Shown: positions 51,318-59,880, counted from the stretch's first letter. The stretch is 64,000 nucleotides of DNA from Pyrobaculum arsenaticum DSM 13514 (GCF_000016385.1 NC_009376.1:558001-622000); one strand, 5' to 3'. Notes: generated by a model from the sequence alone, not told the origin. A program made the numbers and translations.

Positions 51318-51725
51318 ACACGAGAACTCACCCTCATCTGTAGAGCAGGAATATCGCCCCTTTTTAACCGCCAGTAATGTCAACTACGGGGCATCCGCGG
51401 TGTGACAGCTCCCGCCTTCCTTTATCCTCAGCGCCTCCGTGAAGAGGCGCCACGTCTCGGCGAGAGAGGCTCTGCTACCCTCGTGGCACATCTTTATATT
51501 TGTAAGTCTATGTGCCAGCCAGGCGCGAGCTCCTTCCTGACTAGCCCATCCACTCTGGGGACCTCGGCGTGGCGGCCTTTTTCAAGTTATTATCCTCTTG
51601 CTTAGGTCAGGGCGATGTCCCGCCTCACGTTGTCCGCGAGCGGCGAGCGAGATCTCCTAAAGCGAGCCTTGGGGGTGGACTACCTATACGCAACGGTTTT
51701 GCCCCATCTGTCTCGTAGACTTCGA
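51318..51725. other. Intergenic stretch before the secreted-protein promoter
   Basis: No convincing gene. Short frames exist but lack family-like sequence, start signals and length. A TATA-like CTTTATATTTG lies near 51490 without a gene in register. The right edge holds the GTATGC-TATA promoter described separately. Confidence 0.45.
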
Positions 51726-51744
51726 GTATGCGAGGTTTATAACT
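51726..51744 (+). promoter_or_regulatory. GTATGC-TATA promoter of the secreted protein gene
   Basis: GTATGCGAGGTTTATAACT, with the TATA-like GTTTATAAC about 25 nt before ATG 51764. The 19-nt element differs at two positions from 50042-50060. The position before the BRE/TATA suggests a shared activator or repressor site. Confidence 0.65.
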
Positions 51745-51763
51745 CTCGGCATAGTGGCGTTTC

Positions 51764-52171
51764 ATGAAGGCGAAACTCCTAGGAACAATACTGCTGATGG
51801 CGGCGCTGGCAATACTGGCGATCTCCGTAGCTGCGTCGAGAGCCGGCGGCGCCGCTTTTAATACCACGTTCATGTACAAAAACGGCGTTCTGGAGGTGGT
51901 GGGCCCCGATGGGCAACCGCACGCGTTAAAGCTTGAGATGAAAGGCGGCGGGCTGAAGGCAGTGGAGATTAGGCTTTTGCCCAACGGCACCCTGCTGTTG
52001 CTTGACCACGGCAAGGTGTGGGCCAAGGCCGCCAAAACGGCGGGCCAGATCAGCGGGACAGCATCAGCCACGACGGCGGAGAAAACGTCGCAGAGGGTCG
52101 ACGCCGTGGTAGCCAACATTAACTCCTATACGGTTAGCTACTCCGGCACCTTAACGCTGTATTATCAATAA
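51764..52171 (+). CDS. Small secreted protein
   Basis: A 135-residue protein with an N-terminal signal (LLGTILLMAALAILAISVAA), a beta-rich middle (NGVLEVVGPDGQPHALKLEM, VEIRLLPNGTLLLLDHGKVW) and a Ser/Thr-rich C-terminal part (SGTASATTAEKTSQ, then INSYTVSYSGTLTLYYQ). No cysteine. I recognise no family. The promoter with GTATGC 25 nt upstream indicates a leaderless mRNA. It lies in the gap between the left regulator module and the YcaO operon and points towards it. Confidence 0.65.
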   Translation: MKAKLLGTILLMAALAILAISVAASRAGGAAFNTTFMYKNGVLEVVGPDGQPHALKLEMKGGGLKAVEIRLLPNGTLLLLDHGKVWAKAAKTAGQISGTASATTAEKTSQRVDAVVANINSYTVSYSGTLTLYYQ

Positions 52172-52243
52172 CGCGCTTGTTGAAACACTTTTTTCCAAGT
52201 CGATCACTTTTTTCAGACGGCATTTGTCCTAAGAGTATGAACT

Positions 52244-52255
52244 CCCCCCCCCCCC
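52244..52255. repeat. Poly-C tract, 12 nt
   Basis: Twelve consecutive C residues lie in the noncoding stretch downstream of the secreted protein gene (52172-52344), between it and the convergent YcaO operon. Its length may vary in the population or be uncertain in the assembly. Confidence 0.9.
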
Positions 52256-52344
52256 GCACTTCTTTGCCTCTGCAAGAGGGCGCCGCGTCTCCTCCTTCTA
52301 ACCCCAGCACACGTCTGGGCGCCTCCCTCCCCTACCCACTCTAC

Positions 52345-53095
52345 TTAGGAGGCGCTACACGTCAAGGCGTCTACCTGGCCGTAGCCTTGTTGGCACCAGC
52401 GACGACCCCCTCGCCGTTTTGCGCAGAGGCGAACGCCGATTAGTCTCAAGGCCTCCTCCAGAGTTATTCTGATCCTAAACGGGGGGATGTCGCTGTGCCA
52501 CCCCAAGTTCACCGCGTCCCTCTCCACAAACTCCAGCGCCCCGCGGTACAAGGCCTCTAAGCCGACGCCTAGGGCTAAACCCCCCGAAGAGGAATAGCCT
52601 ATAAGATCCTCGCCCTTGGCCAGCCTGTACCCAAACGCCGCCACTTGGCCAGGCGCTAGGGGTCTCTCGCCGCCTTCCAGCCTCACCCAGCCCACGCGGG
52701 TTTTTCAGTAAAGGGCTTAAAGGGGACTTCTTGTTGGGGGGCAAACAGCGGCAGATCCCAGGCCCCAGCGCCGGCCCTTCAAGCTCAGAGTAGCTGGCCA
52801 AGAGGATCGGCCTCGGAGGTCTCAGTATGGGCGAAACCCGCTCCAGGGCCTCGCCTAGGGCGGACTTGATAGCCCTAAGCGGCGTGAAGCCTTTCCCGGC
52901 GTGTGGGACGAATTTAAACTCGAACTGGGGGGAGGAGTAGAGAGCGCCCAGATCTAGGTCTGAGGCATTGGCGTTGTGCACCGGGAAGTCGCTGTGTCCG
53001 GCAACGCGCAGGTGGGCGGGGGTGAAGAGGTGCCCCACACGCCCAACGTTCTCATAAAGAGATAGCTCGTCTACGAGCTCTTCCAAAAACTTCAT
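52345..53095 (-). pseudogene. YcaO-family cyclodehydratase gene, frameshifted and short
   Basis: YcaO proteins use ATP to cyclise or thioamidate peptide backbones. The first frame (ATG 53095) contains AIKSALGEALERVSPILRPP, matching the EALER(x)S ATP-site helix. The frame then breaks near 52690-52700; the next frame gives LAPGQVAAFGYRLAKGEDLI, GYSSSGGLALGVGLEALYRG and ALEFVERDAVNLGWHSDIPP, which matches the YcaO SNGLAxG...ALLExxERDAxxxxW region. The frame ends at 52345 after a Cys/Arg-rich stretch with no family-like C-terminal part, so the gene is also short (~250 residues versus ~400). Its start shares ATGA with the stop of the upstream gene. Confidence 0.75.
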
Positions 53096-53766
53096 AACCC
53101 CGAAGCGACTTCTTCTGGATTGCAGAGCGGCGTCGAGTATACCCTCGCCACGTCTATGAAGAAGGACTGGAAGTCCACCAGCACGGCCCTCCCCCGGAGC
53201 TCCTCGACGCCGCGCTTAACTATCAACGCGGTTAAATACGCCAAGAACTTGAGGTAGAGGGGATTTGACGATAGCTCCTCCCTATCGGCGTAATCTCTGA
53301 CAGCTCTGAACAGCCAGCCGGTAGATGCTGTGAGTTGCTGTTCTAGGCATAGATAGCCGGGGTCTCCGGGCTCGTAGAGGGGGCCCACAACGACGAGGTC
53401 AAGCGCCAAGAACACCGGCATATACCTAAAGCCTAAGCGCTTGGCCTCTTCGTCAATTCTCCTAAACCACGAGGGGCGCCAGACGTCAAGTGCGTATATC
53501 CTCACCCCTCCCCCCAACTTGACGCCGGCTTCGAGAAGGGCGGCCCTGAGGGTCTCGGCTAGAACCCCCTCGCCTATTACTTCTGCTTCGCGTATCGTTT
53601 GGATGTTAATCAGAAGAGGGGCTAGCCTTTGGTGGGGTTTACCGGACTTCAACGCCTCCATTATTTCGTCGCACTCCTTTACGTCGCCGCACTCTGTTAG
53701 CGCAGACTCCTCAAAGAGGCCCCGGAGGAGGACTATCTCGGCGGGCGAAATCCTTAACGCCCTCAC
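53092..53766 (-). CDS. E1/ocin-ThiF-like partner of the YcaO protein
   Basis: A 224-residue protein. The central LVVVGPLYEPGDPGYLCLEQ matches the VGPLVxPGxxPCxxCL segment of the TOMM cyclodehydratase partner (E1-like/ocin-ThiF), and the tail VYSTPLCNPEE resembles the family's C-terminal CPxC metal site with one Cys left. The N-terminal 60 residues could be the leader-binding winged-helix domain. It lacks a clear adenylation site, as in inactive ocin-ThiF proteins. It starts at GTG 53766 in GTGA overlap with the permease and ends in ATGA overlap with YcaO. Its family match rests on a few motifs, so confidence is moderate. Confidence 0.55.
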   Translation of the reverse strand: MRALRISPAEIVLLRGLFEESALTECGDVKECDEIMEALKSGKPHQRLAPLLINIQTIREAEVIGEGVLAETLRAALLEAGVKLGGGVRIYALDVWRPSWFRRIDEEAKRLGFRYMPVFLALDLVVVGPLYEPGDPGYLCLEQQLTASTGWLFRAVRDYADREELSSNPLYLKFLAYLTALIVKRGVEELRGRAVLVDFQSFFIDVARVYSTPLCNPEEVASGL

Positions 53767-54828
53767 GGCCTGGAGTACGGCTTGAAGAGGTATAGGCCCA
53801 GCGTAAACACCGCGACGGCAACTGCCGAAGGATATGCCAGCAAGCTGGGCGGGGCCGAGCCGCCTAGAGCAGCAACGCTGGCGAAGGCCAGCGTGTAGCT
53901 CGTCGGCATAGATGTGGCGATGTTCGCCATGGCCTTAGGCATAACCTCTATGGGTATGAAGTACCCAGTAGTAAAGGCGAACAATAAGAAGAGGAGCGCA
54001 CTGAGGGGCATTACGGCTTCGGACTCGGCCTTCCTCATAACTAAGGCGTTGGTAATCAACAGGGCAATGCCTGCAAAGAAGATGAAGTTCAAGACGTAGG
54101 AGATCCACCACTGCCACATACCTAATAGCCTCAGTGCGGCTGCGTGATATACAACGTCGGCAGCTGTTATCACTGCGGAAGTCCTTATAAGAGAGGAAAG
54201 CCCCAAAAACCGCGGCTAGCGCTAGCCTAGTCTTACTGATTTTAAACATGGCAACCCTCTTGTTCAAGCCCGTGGCAACTAACGAGCCGAGAGCCCCCAA
54301 AACCCCGGTGATCCCCCCGCCCATCGCCTCCACCAACGTCAGTACCAACGCCGTCCTCAACGGTCCCTGCGCCAGGAGAGAAGTGGCCGCGCCGCCGATG
54401 ATCTTCAAGGTGACGTTGACGGGAAGCCGCACGTCGGGGTAGAAGGCGGAGTAAAGCGCCCCCTCCACGGCGCTTGACACGATGACACCCCATATATTAT
54501 AGGTAGAATACACCGCAACAGCCGACCCATTAGCCACTACCAGGGTGGCTGGCACCCTCAACCTCGCCGTGGCGTTGAGGACGAAGGCAACGGAGTCGCC
54601 TACCCGGTCCACGACCCTCAAGTCAAAGGTCGAGTTTAGCACATCTTCCAGCACCTCCCTCAGCGGCCCGTCGGCATGGAGGTAGACAGGCGCCTTCTGC
54701 TCCTCGGCGCCTCCGCCGTACAAACCGCCGAACACAACCATCAGCAGTACGGGGAATATCACCATCCAGAATACAAAAGACCTAGTTCTCAGCAAAGATT
54801 GGTAGAGCAAGTAGCCGATCTTAATCAT
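53763..54828 (-). pseudogene. ABC-2 type exporter permease, frameshifted
   Basis: The first frame (ATG 54828) begins YLLYQSLLRTRSFVFWMVIF and VFGGLYGGG, typical of ABC-2 permeases, followed by a large extracytoplasmic loop with NxT sequons (~residues 45-165), and then ends near 54200-54210. The next frame continues with WWISYVLNFIFFAGIALLIT, then SALLFLLFAFTTGYFIPIEV and a last helix to 53763. The total would be about 355 residues. One frameshift breaks it as read. It would export the product of the YcaO operon, and it overlaps its neighbours on both sides. Confidence 0.7.
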
Positions 54829-55180
54829 ACCCAGCCAGCTTCTTAAACGCGGTAAAAAGATCCGGAGGGCTCACCTCGACAGAGGCCGCCCCCTCGACGC
54901 CGCTGAGGACGCCGGGAAGTTGCCTCAAGTCGTCCAGCTCGAAAACCCTCTCGCCGCCTCTGTCAACTATCTTCACCCTCCACCTTCCCCCGTATCTCCT
55001 AGCTATTTCCAGAGGCGCGCCTTGCGCCACTATCCTGCCCCTGATCATCATCGCGACGGCCCAAGCCCGAGCGGCTAGGGATAGGTCGTGGGTGGAGAAA
55101 AGCACCGTAATCCCCCTCCTCGCCAGCTCGCCGAAGAGGTCAACGAGCGCCGCCCTAGCTGCGGGGTCGAGCCGATAGTC
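54821..55180 (-). pseudogene. ABC transporter ATPase, 5' truncated
   Basis: Only the end of an ABC ATPase is present. RLDPAARAALVDLFGELARR resembles the stretch after Walker B (DEP...GLDP), ITVLFSTHDLS is the switch-His segment (TVLFSTHD), and IRGRIVAQGAPLEIARRYGG is typical of exporter ATPases. Walker A and the signature motif are missing. At about 55180-55186 homology ends at an in-frame stop and the DNA changes to a remnant of a different gene. The C-terminal 70 residues (WRVKIVDRGGERVFELDDLR) form the extension of ABC-2 ATPases. It overlaps the permease start by 8 nt. Confidence 0.7.
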
Positions 55181-55182
55181 AG

Positions 55183-55242
55183 GTCAAGCTGACGGACAAG
55201 GGCAAAGCTGTGGCAGAGAAATACATCTGGGAAACAAGCTAA
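55183..55242 (+). pseudogene. Remnant of a third winged-helix gene
   Basis: VKLTDKGKAVAEKYIWETS ending in TAA 55240-55242. The LT(D/P)KG motif and the following helix match the C-terminal end of the winged-helix proteins in the two modules. It directly abuts the truncated ABC ATPase, so the break point lies here. Confidence 0.4.
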
Positions 55243-55459
55243 ACCGCCGCACAAGGGTACAGCCGCGAGCTGTACAAGGCGTATAGGGGGTAGCGCCGCC
55301 TCTCCGGCCCCGCGGCCGTGGGCGGGGTTGACCCCTATAAGCTGGCTTAGACTTTGATAACATGTTTAATAATATTGATAAACAGAAAAACTAATTAAAA
55401 AAGAATATAAAGCTTGATAAAAAATAGTAATATTTATTTTTAAGGTTCTATATTGCTAA

Positions 55460-56026
55460 ATGTTACTTACTCTTAGTAAGTCGGCTTTTTATTTAGTAAA
55501 TACGCGGAGCGGCGTGGGGGATAAATTTAGGAAGAGGCTTCTTGCTTGCTACCAGTTGCTGTGGCTTGAAAGGCTGTACTTGGCATATGGCTTGTTGTTG
55601 CTTCTTGTGTATACCGTTGAGAGGCTGTGGCCCTCGTCCCCAGCGGCGCAACTTAAGTTCGTTGTTTTGGCTAATTGGTTTGTCCCGCTTCTAGCCGCCT
55701 CCGTCATTGCCAGGCGCAAGGTGCTGGGGCTTAGAAACGAGACCGAGGCCGCCTTGGCCCTCATGGAGTTTGTACATAGGCGTGGGTATTTCTGCACGGC
55801 GGCTGGGCTCACTGCGATGTCGGTGGCCTTGATGGCGGTGACGTGGCTCGCGGCTGTGCTCCTCTCGGGCTTCTTAAGGCTAGACTACCCAGCCATGTAC
55901 ATAGTTGCCACTGCCCTCTTCGTGACAGCCTTCTACTACTACGTCGACAGAGAGCTGAAGAGGTTGCGCCAAGACTTAGAGCTCGTTGAGAAACTCAAGA
56001 CATCTTATGAAAGGGTCAAAGTCTGA
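55460..56026 (+). CDS. Multi-pass membrane protein of the right regulator module
   Basis: A 188-residue membrane protein with four hydrophobic segments (LYLAYGLLLLLVYTVERL, LKFVVLANWFVPLLAASVIA, FCTAAGLTAMSVALMAVTWL, YPAMYIVATALFVTAFYYYV) and a charged C-terminal coiled-coil-like tail (RELKRLRQDLELVEKLKTSY). MEFVHRRGYFC corresponds to LELFHRRRALC of the left-module protein. A TATA-like TATTTTTAAG at 55434-55443 lies about 21-25 nt upstream, giving a leaderless start at ATG 55460. The first codons contain a 17-bp palindrome, the likely operator. The 3' end overlaps the winged-helix gene by 20 nt. Confidence 0.7.
   Translation: MLLTLSKSAFYLVNTRSGVGDKFRKRLLACYQLLWLERLYLAYGLLLLLVYTVERLWPSSPAAQLKFVVLANWFVPLLAASVIARRKVLGLRNETEAALALMEFVHRRGYFCTAAGLTAMSVALMAVTWLAAVLLSGFLRLDYPAMYIVATALFVTAFYYYVDRELKRLRQDLELVEKLKTSYERVKV
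55465..55481. promoter_or_regulatory. Palindromic operator over the start codon region
   Basis: ACTTACT-CTT-AGTAAGT, a perfect palindrome with a 3-nt centre, overlapping the first codons of the membrane protein gene and the expected transcription start. The same half-sites recur at 57185-57215. A winged-helix dimer would suit it. Autorepression is inferred from position. Confidence 0.7.
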
Positions 56027-56258
56027 CTTATACATAATATATAGGCTATTGAAAATTTTAAAAGAGAAGGGGCCCCTTTCGAAGACCAAATTGGCACTTT
56101 ACGCATATTTAAACTATCAGAGGGCTGTGAAGTATTTGCACTATCTGCAAGAGGCTTGCCTTGTCCAGATAGACAAAGAAGTTAAAATTACGAGAAGGGG
56201 GCTGGAAACCCTGGAAAAAATAGAGGAGGTTTTAAGAGACCTAGGCCTCGGCTCCTAA
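56007..56258 (+). CDS. Winged-helix DNA-binding protein of the right module
   Basis: An 83-residue winged-helix protein: SDLYIIYRLLKILKEKGPLS, then TKLALYAYLNYQRAVKYLHY (recognition helix) and LQEACLVQIDKEVKITRRGL. I use ATG 56007 (MKGSKSDLY), 20 nt inside the membrane protein gene; an in-frame start at 55986 adds seven residues. It is homologous to the protein at 51042-51317. It is the best candidate to bind the ACTTACTnnnAGTAAGT sites. Confidence 0.85.
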   Translation: MKGSKSDLYIIYRLLKILKEKGPLSKTKLALYAYLNYQRAVKYLHYLQEACLVQIDKEVKITRRGLETLEKIEEVLRDLGLGS

Positions 56259-57151
56259 CACCTGCACTGGGTGGTAATGTACTTATTGCCCTTGACAAGC
56301 GAAGATCTGTATAGCCACGCGTCGTAGCCAATACCAGCCATTATGTCTAGCACGGTGCCGACTGGGTAACAAGGCGTCACTGCCTTGCCGTGGGCGCGGA
56401 CAAACGCCAGGGGCGTGCCGCTTCCCTCAGAGTAGTGGTTCCAGTAGCAGGAGGAGAGCAGAGGGTCTGTGATTTCGTAGTAAGACATATCTTCTACGTA
56501 CACGGCCGCGCCGTATATCACCTTGAACCGCCCAGCGGCCGCCACTTTGTAGTAGCCGAGGGGGGTGTTCCACTGGCCCCACTCCTCGTCGTAGAAGGTA
56601 TAGACGTCGAAGGGGAGGACGCCGCTGACGTCTACATAGCCCTATGTCCTCCAGCCCTTCACGAAGACGTAGTCGCCGTCTCTCCTCACAGTTTCGTTGC
56701 CCGCGTCTTCTAGGTATTTTTCAAACTTGAGCTTGTGCACCGCGGAGCTGTTGGAGCTCCACACAACTGCGTATACCTCTAATGGGCCCTTTTCCACCAG
56801 CGTGACGTAGTGAGTCTTGTTGAAGAGATATGTGCCTAGCAATCTCCCCTCCACCCCCGCCTTCTTGACGGCTTGAGACGCCTCGGCGTCGCTGACGTTG
56901 GCCGGCCGCGCCGCCCTCCTGCGGCCCTCCTCAGCCAGGTTTTTAGGCGGGGAGGTGAGGTTCTTCTCGACGACCACCGTCCCGTCGTCCTTGATGCGAA
57001 TCACCACCAGGGGGCCTCCGTCGCTTACTGTGAAGTTGCTCTTTTCATAATACCACTTGGCAAGATCTACGGCAGACACGTTGAGCGCCACGGCGAGCGT
57101 TGCTATTAGCGTTGCCGCCGCGGCTACGATTATCACTAGTTTAAGCCTCAT
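56255..57151 (-). pseudogene. Secreted protein with an in-frame TAG
   Basis: From ATG 57151 (MRLKLVIIVAAAATLIATLA, a signal segment) the frame encodes a secreted protein with NxT sequons, stops at TAG 56642-56644 after FVKGWRT, and continues in the same frame with GYVDVSGVLPFDVYTFYDEE and VYVEDMSYYEITDPLLSSCY to TGA near 56255. The full product would be about 298 residues, with four Cys in the second part. I use ATG 57151, not 57160, because the TATA-like TTTTTTAAT (57171-57179) lies about 24 nt upstream of 57151. Two operator copies lie just beyond the TATA. The 3' end overlaps the winged-helix gene's stop by 4 nt. I know of no family. Confidence 0.6.
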
Positions 57152-57184
57152 GGCCTGCATGTGTCTTAATTATTAAAAAACTTG

Positions 57185-57215
57185 ACTTACTCAAAGTAAC
57201 TTACTATGAGTAAAT
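57185..57215. promoter_or_regulatory. Two overlapping operator copies in the divergent promoter region
   Basis: ACTTACT-CAA-AGTAACT at 57185-57201 and ACTTACT-ATG-AGTAAAT at 57199-57215, each with one mismatch to ACTTACTnnnAGTAAGT and with centres 14 nt apart. They lie directly upstream of the TATA of the minus-strand secreted gene. On the other side a TATA-like AAATATATATAGG at 57213-57225 points to the plus-strand gene. Confidence 0.7.
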
Positions 57216-57299
57216 ATATATAGGTATAGAATATCTACAAGGGGGTGTCCGCAACTGCGTCAACTAGACGGCAGTTGCGGAGGTGAATTCAGATTACCG

Positions 57300-58181
57300 C
57301 TTCAGCCCATGTTAGGAAAAAGGCTCGGCGTTCGGGAGTGGGGCCTCCTCGTGGTGGAGATAGAGGGGGGCAAGCTGTGAAGGTGCCGGACCGCCGAGGC
57401 TTGGCATCGACATTACGCCAGAGCTCATCGGCAGGTTATTATAGGGCGTAGGTGAGGCTTCAAGCCCCGACAGGGCTGTTGGCGTGCGGCTCTGACGTGG
57501 TGGTGCTCACAACACTCGAGGAGTTGCCGCCGTTGCCCCCGAGGGTCAACCGGCCCTCTCACGGCGATTTACAAAGTGGGGAGACACGCCTTTAGGGACT
57601 TGGAGGCGATACCATACCTACCACGCGACGGCTTCCCCGGCTCTGGCAAGCTCACCGGCGAGGAGTTCCGCATAGTGGAGCCCGACGCGGACTACCTGCG
57701 CCTCGTTGGCAGGGGAGGCGACGAGTACATCGCGTGGGACTTCGTCTTGGGGACTTTAGACACGGGGGAGTGGGTGTTGTTTGCAGAGGACGGCCTCTAC
57801 CTGGCTAGAAGGGCGGGAGATCGGGTTGTCGTCGAGAGGCCGTACCACGGCTCTATCTTCGACGTGCGGGGGCCTCCGTACATGCCGTACTACCCGGTGG
57901 TCCCCGTCAAGTGGATTAGGGAGCGGTTTGAGAGGGCTAAGGAGCTGGCGGCGCGGAGGAGTATCAGGAACTTGGAAATATACCAGCCGCCCGTCGACGC
58001 CGCGTATCTGCTGAGGTGGCCCCTCGTCCAGTTCCCCTGGGAGTACGAGGTGGTCTGCGGCTTTACGCCATACGGCTGGGCCAAGCGGGTGGACTGCGGC
58101 GAGGTCTGCAAATACCTCAAAACGCCGTGGTGCAGGGAGGTCGCCGAGTTAATGCGAGAGTCGGCTGGGTGGTTGACGTAA
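57300..58181 (+). pseudogene. Broken gene of unknown family
   Basis: The longest piece (57576-58181) is protein-like: AFRDLEAIPYLPRDGFPGSG, YIAWDFVLGTLDTGEWVLFA, YHGSIFDVRGPPYMPYYPVV and a C-terminal VDCGEVCKYLKTPWCREVAE with three Cys. Upstream pieces occur in other frames with stops between them: LGKRLGVREWGLLVVEIEGG, then GIDITPELIGRLL and VVVLTTLEELPPLPPRVNRP. The first GTG at 57576 gives no clear start. This looks like one gene of about 290 codons with at least three disruptions, or a run-down N-terminal half attached to an intact C-terminal half. It may start at the TATA at 57213-57225, beyond the operators. Confidence 0.5.
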
Positions 58182-58401
58182 AATCTAAGACTCTTCCTCT
58201 ATCAGGTGCTTATTGTCTTTGGTTTTTAGGACTATGTATTTCGAGATTGTGTCTACGAGCTTATAGCTTTAAAGGCGACTCCCGTTTAATAGCACGTCTG
58301 CATAGACAAGGCCCATGACGCCCACTTCCAGTAGCGGCTTCTTGGCCTAGAGGTTGGCTGTATGTCGAAAGGCGGGGGCTGGTGAGTGGCGGCGTTTGTT
58401 T

Positions 58402-58875
58402 TTATTTTATTTTTGAGGCTATCTCGTTGATTAACCTTTCTATCTTTTTTAGGCTGTCTATTACGTCTTCTTTTGTACACCACCCCTCGTAAAAGCATGT
58501 GTGCATGGCGTTTCCTGAGTTCCAAGCGTCTCGTACCCACTCGCCGAGCTCCGTCGCGACGACGTCTTTATACCTCCAGAGCTCTCCGTGGCTGGTGAGT
58601 CTCTTGCCCTCTCTCCACGCGGCGTATGCCTTTATGGCAAGCGCCGCCGCGCCCCATAGCTTCTCCGCGGCTTGTCTGACATCGCCTTTTTCTAGCTCTC
58701 CCCTGGCCTCCTTTAGGAGGCTCTTCGAGGCCTCGACGTAAGTCTCGGAGGCCTTCTCGGGGTCGTCGTCTCGGGTAATGACGTCGATCAGATAACTCTC
58801 AAGGCTAAGGCCCTGCTCCTCAGCCCTCTTCTTAATCCTCACAACCACCTCATCTGGCAACTTGACAATTGCCAC
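58402..58875 (-). CDS. PaREP1 family protein
   Basis: A 157-residue protein of the PaREP1 family, found as repeated genes in Pyrobaculum with unknown function. The N-terminal residues 1-33 look like an RHH-type strand and helix (MAIVKLPDEVVVRIKKRAEE). The core is KASETYVEASKSLLKEARGE followed by GDVRQAAEKLWGAAALAIKA, which is the family signature (LWGAAALAxKAYAxWR). The start is GTG 58875; TATA-like TATAAAAAG lies about 24 nt upstream. It is the second PaREP gene here. Confidence 0.85.
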   Translation of the reverse strand: MAIVKLPDEVVVRIKKRAEEQGLSLESYLIDVITRDDDPEKASETYVEASKSLLKEARGELEKGDVRQAAEKLWGAAALAIKAYAAWREGKRLTSHGELWRYKDVVATELGEWVRDAWNSGNAMHTCFYEGWCTKEDVIDSLKKIERLINEIASKIK

Positions 58876-59431
58876 GTGTATGTTTCTTAACTGCTTTTTA
58901 TAGCTTTGGGGGCTGGCCTGCGCTGACGGCGGCTGTAGTTAAAACGGCCATGAGGGTCGCGAAATTATAAACAAGGAAAAATTGATCTACGCGGCGCTAT
59001 TCAATCGACAAAAATCGGCACCCCCACCCTTCTCATAACCTCGACGAAGCCCTCCTGCTAGCCAAGCCAGCCTTCCGCGCTGGTCTTAAGCCACCGCTTT
59101 TCATAGAAGCATGCTACCCCGCAGAATTTCCTATTTTTTCAGTTCGTCTTTGGTTGTAAGCTTTTAATTTTTGGCTAAGTCGTGTCGGGGTTTTTCGCCG
59201 TGGATCTCAGAATATGCTTAGCTGCTATTCGTGGACGCCGGGGTTCCCGCCCGGATAATCGGTAAAGCTGAGGATCTCGTTGTCTCATGGCTGTACACCG
59301 TCTGCCAACGCCGCTTAACCCAACTCCTAACTGGGAGGGCCTAGTCGACACGGAGAGATAGGCCCCTGCGGCAGAACTATTGTCGTAAAGATGTAATTAA
59401 CTTGGCCGAGATCGGCAGGAACAATACGCAC
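58876..59431. other. Noncoding stretch, no gene seen
   Basis: No frame is long or protein-like on either strand, and no RNA signature is recognised. The content is mixed: AT-rich parts near 58960-58990 and 59140-59180. It may be fully decayed accessory DNA. Confidence 0.5.
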
Positions 59432-59880
59432 GTTTTTTCGACTCTCCGCAGTACATTGTCGTGGTTGTCTCAGACAACGGTAGCGGCTTTATAAAAGACG
59501 AACGTTAAAGCAAAGCCCATTACTGAGCTACATGTGAGGGCAGAGCTCAGGAAAAGAGGCGGCGCGGCCATTAAAGGCGCCTCAAACACAGCCAGCGCGG
59601 TTCTGCAAGTGCAACCCTACTAGGCTCTCCCGAGGCGTCGTGTAGCATTACTATAACTTACGACGACGGCAAAAATACAAAGGGCTACTGCATTGCTAAA
59701 ACTAAGCTGACCTACATAAACAGCATACCCGGACTAAGCGCCAGCTTTAAGACATATTACGTGCCGGTCCAAGGTGGATCTGGAGGATGTAACGCCGGAT
59801 TTTTTGTCGCAATTTGCCGAAGATGGCTTGGAATAAGTTTAAGAGCACCGCTGTTTTTGTATGTGGTTGCCGGAGGTAGT
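59432..59880 (+). pseudogene. Scattered coding remnants, possibly a surface protein
   Basis: Protein-like pieces occur in successive frames: DSPQYIVVVVSDNGSGFIKD, then NVKAKPITELHVRAELRKRG with an in-frame stop at TAG, then CSITITYDDGKNTKGYCIAK and TYINSIPGLSASFKTYYVPV with a Cys pair. The strand-rich, polar pattern resembles a secreted or cell-surface protein. No complete frame, start or signal peptide is visible. Confidence 0.35.

Noticed and set aside
52177..52443. 88-codon plus-strand frame over the poly-C tract
   Set aside because: Proline-rich shadow of the poly-C tract, and it overlaps the end of the YcaO gene. No start signal.
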